From Lachnospiraceae bacterium UBA7729 (GTDB lineage: Bacteria > Bacillota > Clostridia > Lachnospirales > Lachnospiraceae), in NCBI GenBank assembly GCA_002482005.1, contig DLFD01000025.1, positions 1 to 52,622 on the forward strand: DNA of 52,622 nucleotides, given 5' to 3'. Below are positions 1 through 7,857 of this stretch, one piece after another. A model generated the notes under the pieces. The model was not told the DNA's origin. It did not search any database and saw nothing but the letters and a program-made list of their open reading frames with translations. The position numbers were made by a program, and so were the translations under genes. The first letter of the stretch is position 1, and the number at the start of each line of letters is the position of its first letter.

Positions 1-2
1 CT

Positions 3-587
3 GTGATGCCGAGTTGGTTGACCGTTTCTTGCCCGAACTGCGGGGCAGCATTAAAAATAGACATTAACAATATTGCCAACACCTGCCCGTATTGTGGCTC
101 CCAGCTGCTGTTTGATGATGGCAATCGTACGATCACGATCAACCAGAACAGCTACAGTGAACACCATGAATATAACGAGGCAAAACTACGCGAGCTTGAA
201 TATCAGAAGCAAAAAGAAGACAGGGAAAATACTAAGAGAAGGAAGCAAAATCTGGCATGGCTTGTGGCCTGGCTAATCGTTGCCCCCGTAAGTGCATTGG
301 TTTTTACGATAGGGGTTTTATCTTCAGACGATAACCTTAAAGGAATCATTATCTGCACTTCGCTTATAATAGTGACTCTTTTCATTGCGATTTTTGCTTC
401 GTTTATCATCCTGAGAAACAATGTCACAGATGTTTCCTATGAAGAGGAGAGTCATCTGTTCGGATTAATTCACAGGAAGATTGAGCACAGAAGTACTCCA
501 CACCAGAAAGTAATGATTGTCTGGGGAGTTGCCGCCTCTATTCTGGCTATTCTTGTCCTTATTCTTTTAATATTTGTATTCGAATGA
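3..587 (+). CDS. Zinc-ribbon membrane protein
   Basis: Small membrane protein with an N-terminal cytoplasmic zinc ribbon: two CxxC knuckles, CPNC at residues 10-13 and CPYC at 28-31, as in zinc-ribbon proteins of Firmicutes. A charged, probably coiled segment (about 58-82) leads into three predicted membrane segments (about 84-106, 114-137, 170-193). The frame opens with GTG at base 3 and ATG at base 6; because it is open to the window edge the true start could lie upstream. No catalytic motif is visible, so the role is unknown; zinc-ribbon plus membrane helices is usually read as a scaffold or sensor. Confidence 0.7.
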   Translation: MMPSWLTVSCPNCGAALKIDINNIANTCPYCGSQLLFDDGNRTITINQNSYSEHHEYNEAKLRELEYQKQKEDRENTKRRKQNLAWLVAWLIVAPVSALVFTIGVLSSDDNLKGIIICTSLIIVTLFIAIFASFIILRNNVTDVSYEEESHLFGLIHRKIEHRSTPHQKVMIVWGVAASILAILVLILLIFVFE

Positions 588-701
588 TCCCTGCCAGCGG
601 CTTAACCGCTTGATGCATGGCACATTTTCATGGCGCCACATAAGCGCCTCCCCATGCAAGCATGGGCAGCGCTTTGTGGCTCGTAGCCTTTTCACATAAC
701 A

Positions 702-732
702 GGACCCAGAGACCACAAAAGTCTCTGGGCCC
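702..732. terminator. Hairpin between convergent genes
   Basis: A 9-bp perfect inverted repeat (cccagagac at 705-713, gtctctggg at 721-729) with a 7-nt loop, extended by two more pairs beyond one mismatch. It sits between the zinc-ribbon gene and the convergent GNAT gene, the expected place for a shared terminator. The T-run on either side is poor, so termination is inferred from position and stem only. Confidence 0.5.
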
Positions 733-775
733 TTTGCGTCTAGAGATAGAATCGTTGACGAGCAGTTTCTGCCAG

Positions 776-1321
776 TCAGCCTGTATAGTCCTTCCGGACA
801 ATCCCGAAGATTTTTTGATCTGCGTAAGAGCCGTCTGGATTTTTCATTGCCTGACGCAGAAGACCTTCTTCTTTCATACCTGCATGCATAAGAACCTTGG
901 CTGATGCAGCATTGTCCGCATGACACCAGGCATGAACACGGTTGATCTTTTCACCTATAATCAGATACCGAACCACTTCAGCCGCTGCTTCCGATGCAAA
1001 CCCGAGGCCCCAATATTTTTGGAAAATGCTGTAACCGAGTTCGATGCTGGACATACCCGAATCATATCCGTAAGCCCCAATTGTGCCGATTACATTCTCT
1101 CCATACTGGATGATCCAGGCGTAACAGCCTTCTTTTTCGTATCCCTGGATATCATTCTCAACCTTGACCCCGGTGGACTCGAGAGTTGCATATGGGTTCC
1201 AACAGGTGTATCGGATCATTTCGGGATTGCATCCAAGTTCACGATGAAGGATAGCTGTGTCTTCAGAGGTGACTCTGCGAAGGAGCAGTCTCTTAGTATG
1301 AAGCTGAACGGTTCCGTTCAT
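776..1321 (-). CDS. GNAT acetyltransferase, RimJ/RimL type
   Basis: A 181-residue GNAT-family N-acetyltransferase that would transfer acetyl from acetyl-CoA to an amine (ribosomal protein N-terminus, small amine or antibiotic). Sequence marks of the RimJ/RimL subgroup: an opening beta strand reading TKRLLLRRVTSED, the conserved IELGYSIFQKYWGLGFASEA block that forms the acetyl-CoA pyrophosphate loop, and the late NAASAKVLMHAGMKEEG segment where a residue stacks on CoA. Length is normal. The start is supported by a gggaggt ribosome site ten bases upstream. It stands alone and its substrate cannot be told. Confidence 0.88.
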   Translation of the reverse strand: MNGTVQLHTKRLLLRRVTSEDTAILHRELGCNPEMIRYTCWNPYATLESTGVKVENDIQGYEKEGCYAWIIQYGENVIGTIGAYGYDSGMSSIELGYSIFQKYWGLGFASEAAAEVVRYLIIGEKINRVHAWCHADNAASAKVLMHAGMKEEGLLRQAMKNPDGSYADQKIFGIVRKDYTG

Positions 1322-1544
1322 AGGCGCTTGTACCTCCCGCTTATTTGTTATCTATTGCCTTGGCCGATTCGATTTACTTGCTCGACTGACAGTCCGGCAA
1401 TATCAAAAGAGAATATGCTGTCTTGAAGTCCAGTATCTCGATGCTTCGTCGTAATTCATGTTCTATGCCTTTCTGTCGTGTAAAACTTTTCTGAAAAACC
1501 TTCATATAGTATATCAGACGCGGGGCAGAGATTGTTCTTGATCA
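1322..1544. other. Intergenic, nothing recognised
   Basis: The stretch upstream of the GNAT gene holds no open frame with coding character. It presumably carries the promoter for that gene, but no convincing -35/-10 pair was found. Confidence 0.4.
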
Positions 1545-1655
1545 AAAGAAAAATAAAACCCCTGCCGAAGCAGAGGATTGGTCTTGGGAGGGAGTGCCGG
1601 CAGGTTTTGATATCGTGCGCGGTGCGCGCGCGACTCAGCCGCCTGCCGGCTTGAG
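1545..1655 (-). ncRNA. Candidate small structured RNA
   Basis: Read on the minus strand, a 9-bp perfect stem (gccggcagg at 1596-1604 pairing with cctgccggc at 1642-1650) encloses a GC-rich alternating gcgcgc segment. It is followed by a textbook intrinsic terminator: a 7-bp stem with a TTCG tetraloop (1559-1576) and then TTTTATTTTT. No open frame accounts for this. Stem, linker and terminator together suggest a short non-coding RNA of about 110 nt or more, or the leader or tail of a lost gene. No known family was recognised and no promoter was identified. Confidence 0.45.
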
Positions 1656-1826
1656 TATGAAAAGTTTTGTTATTGCCTTATATGGAACAAGTGTCTGCTG
1701 ATTCGTTCTTCTGAAAAGATTTCATTTCTTTTCGTCAGCTCCTTGACTTGATAACTGCAGGATACCGGTCCCATGTGACGAGTATGTGAACAAGTGATGA
1801 TGACTTTATGAACAAATTTGGCCAAA

Positions 1827-2024
1827 TCAGCCACAGACGCGGTAGTTGACGCAGGCTTTCATGGCTTGTGCCGACTGGTTTTCTTTGCTGAGAGAGTAAA
1901 CTTCATTCCCTCTCCTGAAGTTTGAGCCGGTCATCTCGAAGCGGAAAGGAACATTGCTGTCGACACATTCAAGAATCAGGCTGAGTACCCATGAAAAATT
2001 TCCTGATCTTGTTTGCGAGGAAAC
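1827..2024 (-). pseudogene. Remnant of an unidentified coding gene
   Basis: A minus-strand frame open for 65 codons to a TGA reads like genuine protein (segments WVLSLILECVDSNVPFRFEM and NEVYSLSKENQSAQAMK) with C/G-rich third positions like its neighbours. It has no plausible start with a ribosome site: the only internal ATG lies about 40 codons from the end, and a TAG precedes the frame. It is best read as the C-terminal tail of a decayed gene. The family was not recognised. Confidence 0.4.
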
Positions 2025-2105
2025 CTATATCTGGTATGCAATTTTACACAGATTTTTCATGCCGACGATAGATGGGGGACTTCCATAATCGTAAACTAGA
2101 ATAAT

Positions 2106-2354
2106 ATGAAACGGATCGGGCGTTTGGTTTCAGTAATGAATAATGAAACTTCATCTCTGGCGGAATCTGCGACGATCCCGAAGCGCTTCCGGAGGAATTT
2201 GATGATCAGCAAATATCTCAAACTGAACCAGATCGAGCAGGGAGATTCCCTCTATCAATATACAAAGGGCGAAAGTCTGATGAATATCCTGAGAACCAAG
2301 TCTCTTTTTGCCACTAAGAGCAGTTTCCTGAATGATACAAGGTATGGAGAATGA
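2106..2354 (+). pseudogene. Truncated DUF2971-like N-terminus
   Basis: An 82-codon frame whose second half (YQYTKGESLMNILRTKSLFA, then SFLNDTRYGE) matches the opening signature of DUF2971 proteins, which begin with a tyrosine-rich strand, an 'ILxxxxLxA' helix and a conserved LND motif. Full-length members run to 250-300 residues, so only the first domain edge remains. The frame stops directly on the start of the next gene (overlap at 2351-2354), suggesting a deletion fused this remnant to the HD gene's leader. Probably non-functional, though it may be translated upstream of the HD gene. Confidence 0.5.
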
Positions 2355-3037
2355 AGAAAGAAGACAATAATAAGCGCTTTCCGCTTTACTATCAGGTAAA
2401 ACATTTCGAGGATGCCAGAACTTATGTAATGTGCCAGAATCAGGCTATGAAGGCACTGGGTTTCACGGAACATGGTCTTGCCCATGTCGGTATCGTAGGG
2501 GAGCGCAGCAGGTATATTCTTGAGACGCTCGGAGACGATGACCATACCGTCGATCTGGCACTTACAGCTGCGTATCTGCACGACATCGGCAACATTGTGA
2601 ACCGGTCAGAACACAGCCAGTCCGGGGCACTGATGGCTTTTCATCTGCTGAATGATCTGAATGTTCCGGCACCTGACATTGCCCAGATCATCTGTGCGAT
2701 CGGGAATCACGATGAGGGAAATGGAGTACCGGTGAGCCGTATCAGCGCAGCACTGATCCTCGCAGATAAGTCGGATGTCCGCAGAAGTCGTGTCCAGCAG
2801 GAGAACAAAAATCAGTTTGATATCCACGACAGGGTGAACTTCTCAGCAACCGATTCCGAGATGAAGATCAACAAGGATCACTCCGGTATTAAACTGAAGC
2901 TTCACATAGATACCCGCTATGGAGAGATCGGAGAATACTTTGAAATCTTCATGGATCGGATGCTATTGTGCAAGCGCGCGGCAAACTATCTCGGACTGAA
3001 GTTCCATCTCATTATCAATGAGACATCGCTGATGTAA
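2351..3037 (+). CDS. HD-domain phosphohydrolase
   Basis: A 228-residue metal-dependent phosphohydrolase of the HD superfamily. The metal ligands are in order: His45 in GLAHVG, the His77-Asp78 doublet in AAYLHDIGN, His88, His120-Asp121 in IGNHDEG and Asp139 in LADKSD. The C-terminal third (residues 150-228) is a mixed alpha/beta extension found in this Firmicute subgroup. The substrate is unknown; relatives hydrolyse nucleotides or cyclic nucleotides. The start overlaps the stop of the DUF2971 remnant, so the original upstream region may be lost; no strong ribosome site precedes the ATG other than 'tatggagaatg'. Confidence 0.85.
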   Translation: MKKEDNNKRFPLYYQVKHFEDARTYVMCQNQAMKALGFTEHGLAHVGIVGERSRYILETLGDDDHTVDLALTAAYLHDIGNIVNRSEHSQSGALMAFHLLNDLNVPAPDIAQIICAIGNHDEGNGVPVSRISAALILADKSDVRRSRVQQENKNQFDIHDRVNFSATDSEMKINKDHSGIKLKLHIDTRYGEIGEYFEIFMDRMLLCKRAANYLGLKFHLIINETSLM

Positions 3038-3072
3038 GTCTGCAGTCTGAAACTCCAAGGGAGGACTTTTTC

Positions 3073-3804
3073 ATGAAGAAGCTGTATGAGAAGAATGAGG
3101 TACTTTTTGCGGTATGCTGGATTATCGTCTACTGCCTGTTAACAATTCCAATCAGAGGAAACCTTGGCGACGGGAGCGGTCTGATGACAATCGCCCTTCT
3201 TGCCATAGCAATCGGTATTACTGCTTTTGTAAAGAAATATCATCTGGAAGAGAAATATGGACTGAAAGGATGGCCAGAGGATACAAAAAAGTACCTGTTT
3301 TTTATCCCAATGTGGATACTGTCGACCGGAAATCTGTGGGGCGGTGTCGGCATCGCCTACAGCGGAATGAACCAGGTATATGCGGTAGCGTCCATGCTGC
3401 TGATCGGATACGTTGAAGAACTGATATTCAGGGGATTTCTCTTTAAGGCCCTTATACCGAAGGACGGATTGAAAGCGGCAATCATCATTTCATCTGTTAC
3501 ATTCGGAATCGGTCATATTGTAAACTTGTTTGCAGGTCAGGCAAGTGTGGAGGCAGTGGCAACTGTATTTTTTGCGATTGCCTGGGGCTTCATCTTTACG
3601 TATGTGTTTTATAAAAGCGGAAGCCTGTTTCCGGGAATCCTCGCACATGGTCTTGTTGATGCATTCTCAAAATTTTCAGTAGATTCAGGAAGTCATGTTG
3701 TTACAATAATGACCTGGGTATATATAGCGGCTACGATCCTGACAGCAATAGGTTATGGTCTTTATCTCGCTAAGCTTCCTGACGTTAAGAGCAAGGAAAT
3801 ATGA
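3073..3804 (+). CDS. CPBP-family intramembrane protease
   Basis: A 243-residue multi-spanning membrane protein of the CPBP (Abi/CAAX prenyl protease-like) family. The three hallmark motifs are present: EELIFRG at residues 115-121 (catalytic glutamates), FGIGHIVN with His148, and AHGLVDA with His192. Members cleave membrane peptides, modify prenyl-like substrates or give immunity to bacteriocins. A ggaggactttttc leader precedes the ATG. It lies 35 bases after the HD gene and may be cotranscribed with it. No bacteriocin cluster is adjacent, so a housekeeping or immunity role cannot be separated. Confidence 0.88.
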   Translation: MKKLYEKNEVLFAVCWIIVYCLLTIPIRGNLGDGSGLMTIALLAIAIGITAFVKKYHLEEKYGLKGWPEDTKKYLFFIPMWILSTGNLWGGVGIAYSGMNQVYAVASMLLIGYVEELIFRGFLFKALIPKDGLKAAIIISSVTFGIGHIVNLFAGQASVEAVATVFFAIAWGFIFTYVFYKSGSLFPGILAHGLVDAFSKFSVDSGSHVVTIMTWVYIAATILTAIGYGLYLAKLPDVKSKEI

Positions 3805-4026
3805 AAGCAAGTCAAATGGACTGACGTGATAGAACCTTGCAAGGGCCAGCAGATTATCAGCCTGCGGAAAACACTGACCGGCTTCCCATTTATAGATAGA
3901 CTGGACGGAAGAAAGTCCCATATAGATCTGGACCTCTTTTATGCTGAAGCCCCGGGTCGACCATATTATTTGGAAAGGGGAATAGCTCAAGGAGGAGAGT
4001 ATCCAACGAGATAGAGGAGGAAACAA
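3685..4026 (-). pseudogene. Truncated XRE-type HTH regulator
   Basis: From about base 3969 to 3801 on the minus strand the frame encodes a helix-turn-helix of the XRE type (GFSIKEVQIYMGL, SVQSIYKWEAGQCFPQADNL, LLALARFYHVSPFDLL), matching the small Lachnospiraceae regulators that carry an 'xxIYKWxxGxxxPxxDNL' core. The residues before it are antisense to a plus-strand gene remnant (3948-4097), so the native N-terminus has been replaced. The C-terminal tail runs antisense into the CPBP gene, which suggests loss of the native stop too. Probably non-functional. Confidence 0.5.
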
Positions 4027-4097
4027 AACAGGCGCTGGTAATCATGACAAGAGCATTCAACGATTCATTGATCAAAAAGCCGATATTTATCGAATAG
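3948..4097 (+). pseudogene. C-terminal remnant of unidentified gene
   Basis: A 50-codon plus-strand frame between a TGA and a TAG reads as protein (NEIEEETKQALVIMTRAFND, then LIKKPIFIE) and is followed 11 bases later by a good terminator, exactly as the end of a real gene would be. No start or upstream part is present, because the sequence before it belongs to the opposite-strand HTH remnant. The family was not recognised. Confidence 0.4.
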
Positions 4098-4107
4098 TAC
4101 CATATGG

Positions 4108-4134
4108 CCACTCCAGAGATGGGGTGGTTTTTTT
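4108..4134 (+). terminator. Intrinsic terminator
   Basis: Stem ccactcc (4108-4114) and ggggtgg (4121-4127) with one G-T pair, a 6-nt loop, then seven T. It follows the gene remnant ending at 4097 and insulates the cystatin-like gene downstream. Confidence 0.8.
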
Positions 4135-4267
4135 ATGGGGAAGTGAATAGAATGGATGAGACGGTACGAGAAAATATTTTAATCTGAGATGCAACATTTT
4201 TGGCTGCTGATCTGTATACATAGTGAAGGAAAGAAAAACCACTTATTTCAGATAGGAGACAAAAAAC

Positions 4268-5029
4268 ATGATGAACAGAAATTTTGTAAAGAAGGTTATG
4301 GTACTGGCTTTTACAGGAGCGCTGGCGGTCGCTCCGGCAGCTTTTGCAGAGACAGAGGCACAGACAGAGGAAGTGACAATTATCGGAGGCGCTGACAGTG
4401 CCACATCCATTCTTCTTGGCGGATGGGAAGTGAATTCAGACAAGCTTTCCATCGATGATGAAGCGAACAAGGATGCAAAGAAAGCCTTCGAGAAGGCGAT
4501 TGATGGCCTTGAGGGATATGATTATGAACCAATTGCGGTTCTCGGCAGGCAGGTCGTCGCGGGGACAAATTACAGTATTCTATGCAGAGGAATTGTAATA
4601 GTACCGGATGCAGAGCCGGTGTTTGAGATCATCACCATATATGAGGACCTTGACGGTAAAGCAGAGATCACCGGAGACAAGGAAATCCTCAACGGCGATA
4701 GTGATGCGCAGGGAGGATATGCTGTCAACGAGGGCGATGTCAGCTTTGAGAAAAATGAAGATGTGAAAGCAGCTTTCGATAAGGCAATTGAGACTCTGGA
4801 TGGCGCGGACTATGAACCTGTAGCCTACCTTGGAAAACAGACCGTATCCGGATTCAATTATGCAGCATTGATGCGGGTGACCCCTGTTGTCCCGGACGCA
4901 GAGCCGGAATTTGATCTGGTGACTGTCTATGAAGATCTGGATGGAAATGCGGAGATCACGGATACCGAGACCGTATCCATCGATGCACAGGATGATGTTT
5001 CGGAGACAGAGGCAGATACAGAAGCTTGA
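4268..5029 (+). CDS. Secreted tandem cystatin-like protein
   Basis: A 253-residue exported protein. Residues 1-27 form a signal peptide (basic start, hydrophobic core, AFA cleavage site). Two repeats of about 85 residues follow (roughly 50-135 and 149-231). Each has a helix with the pattern AFxKAIxxLxGxDYEP, then a strand and hairpin: QVVAGTNY at residues 95-102 and QTVSGFNY at 191-198. These match the QxVxG inhibitory loop of cystatins, papain-like cysteine protease inhibitors. Each repeat ends VVPDAEPxF and YEDLDGxAEIT. A second start codon lies three bases on. A gataggag ribosome site and a preceding terminator suggest its own promoter. Inhibitor function is inferred from the loop; no test is possible here. 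Confidence 0.75.
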   Translation: MMNRNFVKKVMVLAFTGALAVAPAAFAETEAQTEEVTIIGGADSATSILLGGWEVNSDKLSIDDEANKDAKKAFEKAIDGLEGYDYEPIAVLGRQVVAGTNYSILCRGIVIVPDAEPVFEIITIYEDLDGKAEITGDKEILNGDSDAQGGYAVNEGDVSFEKNEDVKAAFDKAIETLDGADYEPVAYLGKQTVSGFNYAALMRVTPVVPDAEPEFDLVTVYEDLDGNAEITDTETVSIDAQDDVSETEADTEA

Positions 5030-5083
5030 CAGAATTGACGAAAGCCAGGTTTGATTTCGGTAGACGGGGGATAAGAAAATTAC

Positions 5084-5731
5084 ATGCGCATTGCGATGAG
5101 TGCCCGAATTGAATACTGGGTGGCTGTCCTTATGTACGGTCAAGTCTGCCGTATGGCAGATACTGCGCTCACTGGTGCAGACGGCCCAAAGGCAGGCAAA
5201 GTGACTGCAGCGGACGAGAAGGTTTTCACGTATCCGTCCCGGCGAAAGTCCGATGAAGAGGTTTCCGCAGCCTTTGATGCATACGGAAACAGTATCCTCC
5301 GTCTTGCCTATTCTTATCTGCACAGCATGGAGGACGCAGAGGATATCCTCCAGGATACGCTGATCCGATTCATGGACAGAGCACCATCATTTGCCAGTGA
5401 GTCCCACGAGCGTGCCTGGCTGCTTCGGGTTGCAGCAAATCTCTCAAAGAACCGAATCGACTACAACAAGGTTCGTCAGACCGATGAACTGAACGAGGAG
5501 CTTGTATCAGAGAGCAGGGAAGACCTGCGCTTCGTCTGGGAGAGTGTGAAGAAGCTGCCGGTTTCGCAGCGGGAGGTGGTTCATCTGTTCTACCAGGAGA
5601 ACCTTTCTACTGCAGAGATCGCTCGAGTTCTGAAAGAAAAGGAATCCACCGTCCGGTCCCATTTGAAGAGAGGAAGAGACCGGCTGAGAAATATTCTGAG
5701 GGAGGAGTACGACTTCGATGAAATACAATGA
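5084..5731 (+). CDS. ECF-type sigma-70 factor
   Basis: An ECF sigma factor. Region 2 lies at about residues 63-125 (AFDAYGNSILRLAYSYL, then MEDAEDILQDTLIRFM, the core-binding and -10 recognition helices) and region 4 at about 150-212 (LPVSQREVVHLFYQENLSTA, then the recognition helix STVRSHLKRGRDRLRN). The frame begins about 60 residues before region 2. The first ATG has a gggggat site but long spacing; internal starts at 5132 or 5156 are possible. Its last 14 bases overlap the next gene, a single-pass protein that is the likely anti-sigma partner. Target promoters are unknown. Confidence 0.88.
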   Translation: MRIAMSARIEYWVAVLMYGQVCRMADTALTGADGPKAGKVTAADEKVFTYPSRRKSDEEVSAAFDAYGNSILRLAYSYLHSMEDAEDILQDTLIRFMDRAPSFASESHERAWLLRVAANLSKNRIDYNKVRQTDELNEELVSESREDLRFVWESVKKLPVSQREVVHLFYQENLSTAEIARVLKEKESTVRSHLKRGRDRLRNILREEYDFDEIQ

Positions 5732-6386
5732 ACTCATGTCCAGAATTACAGTCACCCCTCAGATGAAGGAGCGGGTGATTCAAAATGTCCGTATGCACCG
5801 TCAGGAGAAGGCAGAGACGGAAGGAAGCAGCAGGGCTTCTGGCGGAAACAGAAAGGTCCTGCCTCTCTGGAGATATCTCCCTGCTGTCATGGCAGCCTGT
5901 CTGGTTCTTGTGTGTGGAATCGTGCTGCAGAAGTCGCGCCCGATCCAGCCGCAGCCTGAGGAGACTTCCGGAATCGATCTGGTATACAGTGGAATAGAAG
6001 AATATTCATCCCCGGAAGAGCTTGAAGATGCGGTCGGATTTTCCATGAAGGAAGCCGAGACGCTTAGTGAAAACCTGCCGTTTGCCGTGAAGCAGACTGC
6101 GTACTCCAATGCTGCCGGGATCGCCAGAATTGACTATACCAGCCCGGAAGGAGAGGTGATTACCTTCTCAAAAGCAGCAGATGACGGAACAGATATCTCA
6201 GGGGACTATACGGAATACGGTGCTGTATCCGAAGAAACTATTGGGAATGTTTCTGTAACAATAAAAGGTGACAGGGATCAGGTGAATCTCGCTGAATTCT
6301 CAAAGGATGGATATGCATATGCAATCGATGCCATGGAGGGAATATCACGGGAAGCAATGATCAGGATGGTAAAAGCAGTAACTTAA
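5718..6386 (+). CDS. Single-pass anti-sigma-like protein
   Basis: A 222-residue protein translationally coupled to the upstream ECF sigma gene. A short cytoplasmic part (residues 1-50) precedes one membrane helix (about 51-70) and an extracytoplasmic domain resembling DUF4367, with the GYAYAI motif near the end that is common in Firmicute anti-sigma outer domains. The arrangement (sigma gene, 14-base overlap, single-pass protein) is the classic one for membrane anti-sigma control. No zinc-binding anti-sigma motif (HxxxCxxC) is visible in the cytoplasmic part, so binding to the sigma factor is inferred from context. Confidence 0.75.
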   Translation: MKYNELMSRITVTPQMKERVIQNVRMHRQEKAETEGSSRASGGNRKVLPLWRYLPAVMAACLVLVCGIVLQKSRPIQPQPEETSGIDLVYSGIEEYSSPEELEDAVGFSMKEAETLSENLPFAVKQTAYSNAAGIARIDYTSPEGEVITFSKAADDGTDISGDYTEYGAVSEETIGNVSVTIKGDRDQVNLAEFSKDGYAYAIDAMEGISREAMIRMVKAVT

Positions 6387-6532
6387 TTAATAAAATGCAG
6401 CGGTTGGCCGGCTCCCTGAAGCCGGATCTTCATTCCGTCATAGGCACCGGCAGGAATCTTTACGAGATAAGATTTGTAGACTATGAATTTATCTCCGTTT
6501 GCTATATTTAAAGATACTGCATGAAAAAATAT
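6383..6532 (-). pseudogene. DnaJ-like C-terminal remnant
   Basis: On the minus strand a frame ending in TAA at 6385-6383 reads VKIPAGAYDGMKIRLQGAG near its end. This pattern matches the peptide-binding beta domain of DnaJ/Hsp40, where VxIPAGxxDGxxIRLxGxG is conserved. Only about 50 codons remain, without a start or J domain, and the stop overlaps the convergent anti-sigma stop codon. It is likely the tail of a deleted gene; the family call rests on one motif. Confidence 0.4.
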
Positions 6533-6619
6533 TTTCCTGGGTTTGTCACATTTTTGCTCTCTGAAACGTTTTATTAGTGAAGAGCTCTTCAGAGAAAAGG
6601 AAATGCAAAGGAGCAGTCG

Positions 6620-7129
6620 ATGAGGCTATCACTTGAAGATGTTGTTCGGAAATACAGAAATTCTCTGTATGCGGCAGCGCTCTCCGCAAGTCAGATCCCG
6701 GCAGATGCCGAGGATGCTGTGCAGGAAGCACTGATCAAATATTATACGGACAACAGAGAATTTGAAGATGAATCACAGCTAAAGTACTGGCTGATCCGGA
6801 TCACGGTGAACAAGGCACATGACCTGAGACGGAGATTTCGGTCAAAAGGAGAAGTGTCCTGGGAGGACTACATCCAGTCAGTGGACTTTGAAACTCCGGA
6901 GCAGAGATCTCTCGTGCAGGAGGTTCTGCAGCTTCCGGAGAAGTACCGGACAGTAATTCACCTTTATTATTACGAGAGATATACAGCCGCAGAGATTGCG
7001 AAGATCCTGGACATAACAGACAGCAGTGTTCGCACGCGGCTTGCCCGCGGAAGAAGGATGCTGAGAAATGTGCTTGACGAGGAGGAGACAGGCCATGACA
7101 AATCAGGAATCATACAGAGCTGCTTTTGA
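6620..7129 (+). CDS. ECF-type sigma-70 factor, second copy
   Basis: A compact 169-residue ECF sigma factor. Region 2 occupies about residues 5-70 (YRNSLYAAALSASQIPADAE, then DAVQEALIKYY and LKYWLIRITVNKAHDLRRR) and region 4 about 100-155 (LPEKYRTVIHLYYYERYTAA, then EIAKILDITDSSVRTRLARG). An aaggagc site seven bases upstream fixes the start. It ends 34 bases inside the next gene, the likely anti-sigma partner. It belongs to the same general group as the sigma factor 1.5 kb upstream, so the two modules may be an ancient duplication. Confidence 0.9.
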   Translation: MRLSLEDVVRKYRNSLYAAALSASQIPADAEDAVQEALIKYYTDNREFEDESQLKYWLIRITVNKAHDLRRRFRSKGEVSWEDYIQSVDFETPEQRSLVQEVLQLPEKYRTVIHLYYYERYTAAEIAKILDITDSSVRTRLARGRRMLRNVLDEEETGHDKSGIIQSCF

Positions 7130-7790
7130 CCATATCAAGGCTCCCGAATCGATCACTGCTGACAGAATCAGAAAGATCGCCGCTCAGCGGACCGGAAAGG
7201 GAAGTACTATGGATGTGGACAATGGAACATTTTCAGCAAACAAGGTTGTCAGCATGGATGCATCTGCAGGGAAAACGCACAGAAGCCATCGAAAAGCTCT
7301 TAGGGCACTTCGTCCTCTGATCGCCGCGGCTGCGGTCATGGCGGGCTGCGGAGTCTGCTATGCCAATAACGTAGGAGGAATCCAGCGTACGCTTCAAATC
7401 TGGACACACGGACAGATGACGACTGCGGAAGTTACGATTACGACTGACAATAATCAGACCGGTTATGAGATGTCATACATGGGTGCAGACGGAAAGACGG
7501 TAGAGGTCGGAGGAGGCGGTGTTGCCTATGAACGGGATGGATCGGAGCGCCCGCTGACCGCCGAGGAAGTTCTGGAAGATATCAATTCGCCGGACGTCGA
7601 GTTAGACGAGAAGAGCGGACGGACATATGTTTATTACATGGACCAGAAGATCGACATTACAGACAAGTTCAAGGATGGATATGCCTATGTGAAGCTGAAT
7701 ACTTCGGATGGCACATTGTATGTCACAGTCAGGCAGGGAAGCGGATATGCGATAAGCAGTGAAAAGTTTATCATGCCGAATAATATGTGA
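7095..7790 (+). CDS. Single-pass anti-sigma-like protein, second copy
   Basis: A 231-residue protein starting at an ATG with a gaggaggag site inside the end of the sigma gene. Residues 1-70 are cytoplasmic and open with a helical 'YRAAFDHIKAPES' segment typical of anti-sigma partners of this ECF group. One membrane segment lies at about 77-95 (LIAAAAVMAGCGVCYA). The rest is extracytoplasmic with a glycine-rich strand and a GYAYVKL motif resembling the end of the paired protein upstream. No catalytic motif is seen. Anti-sigma function is inferred from overlap and topology. Confidence 0.72.
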   Translation: MTNQESYRAAFDHIKAPESITADRIRKIAAQRTGKGSTMDVDNGTFSANKVVSMDASAGKTHRSHRKALRALRPLIAAAAVMAGCGVCYANNVGGIQRTLQIWTHGQMTTAEVTITTDNNQTGYEMSYMGADGKTVEVGGGGVAYERDGSERPLTAEEVLEDINSPDVELDEKSGRTYVYYMDQKIDITDKFKDGYAYVKLNTSDGTLYVTVRQGSGYAISSEKFIMPNNM

Positions 7791-7857
7791 TAGATTGTAG
7801 AACTTATGGACCTGGAAGGACGGGCAGAAGTACCGAAGAAAGAATGTTTATCTGATA

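Noticed and set aside
4580..5323. Minus-strand frame of 247 codons
   Set aside because: Antisense to the cystatin-like repeats and the sigma factor start; no motif.
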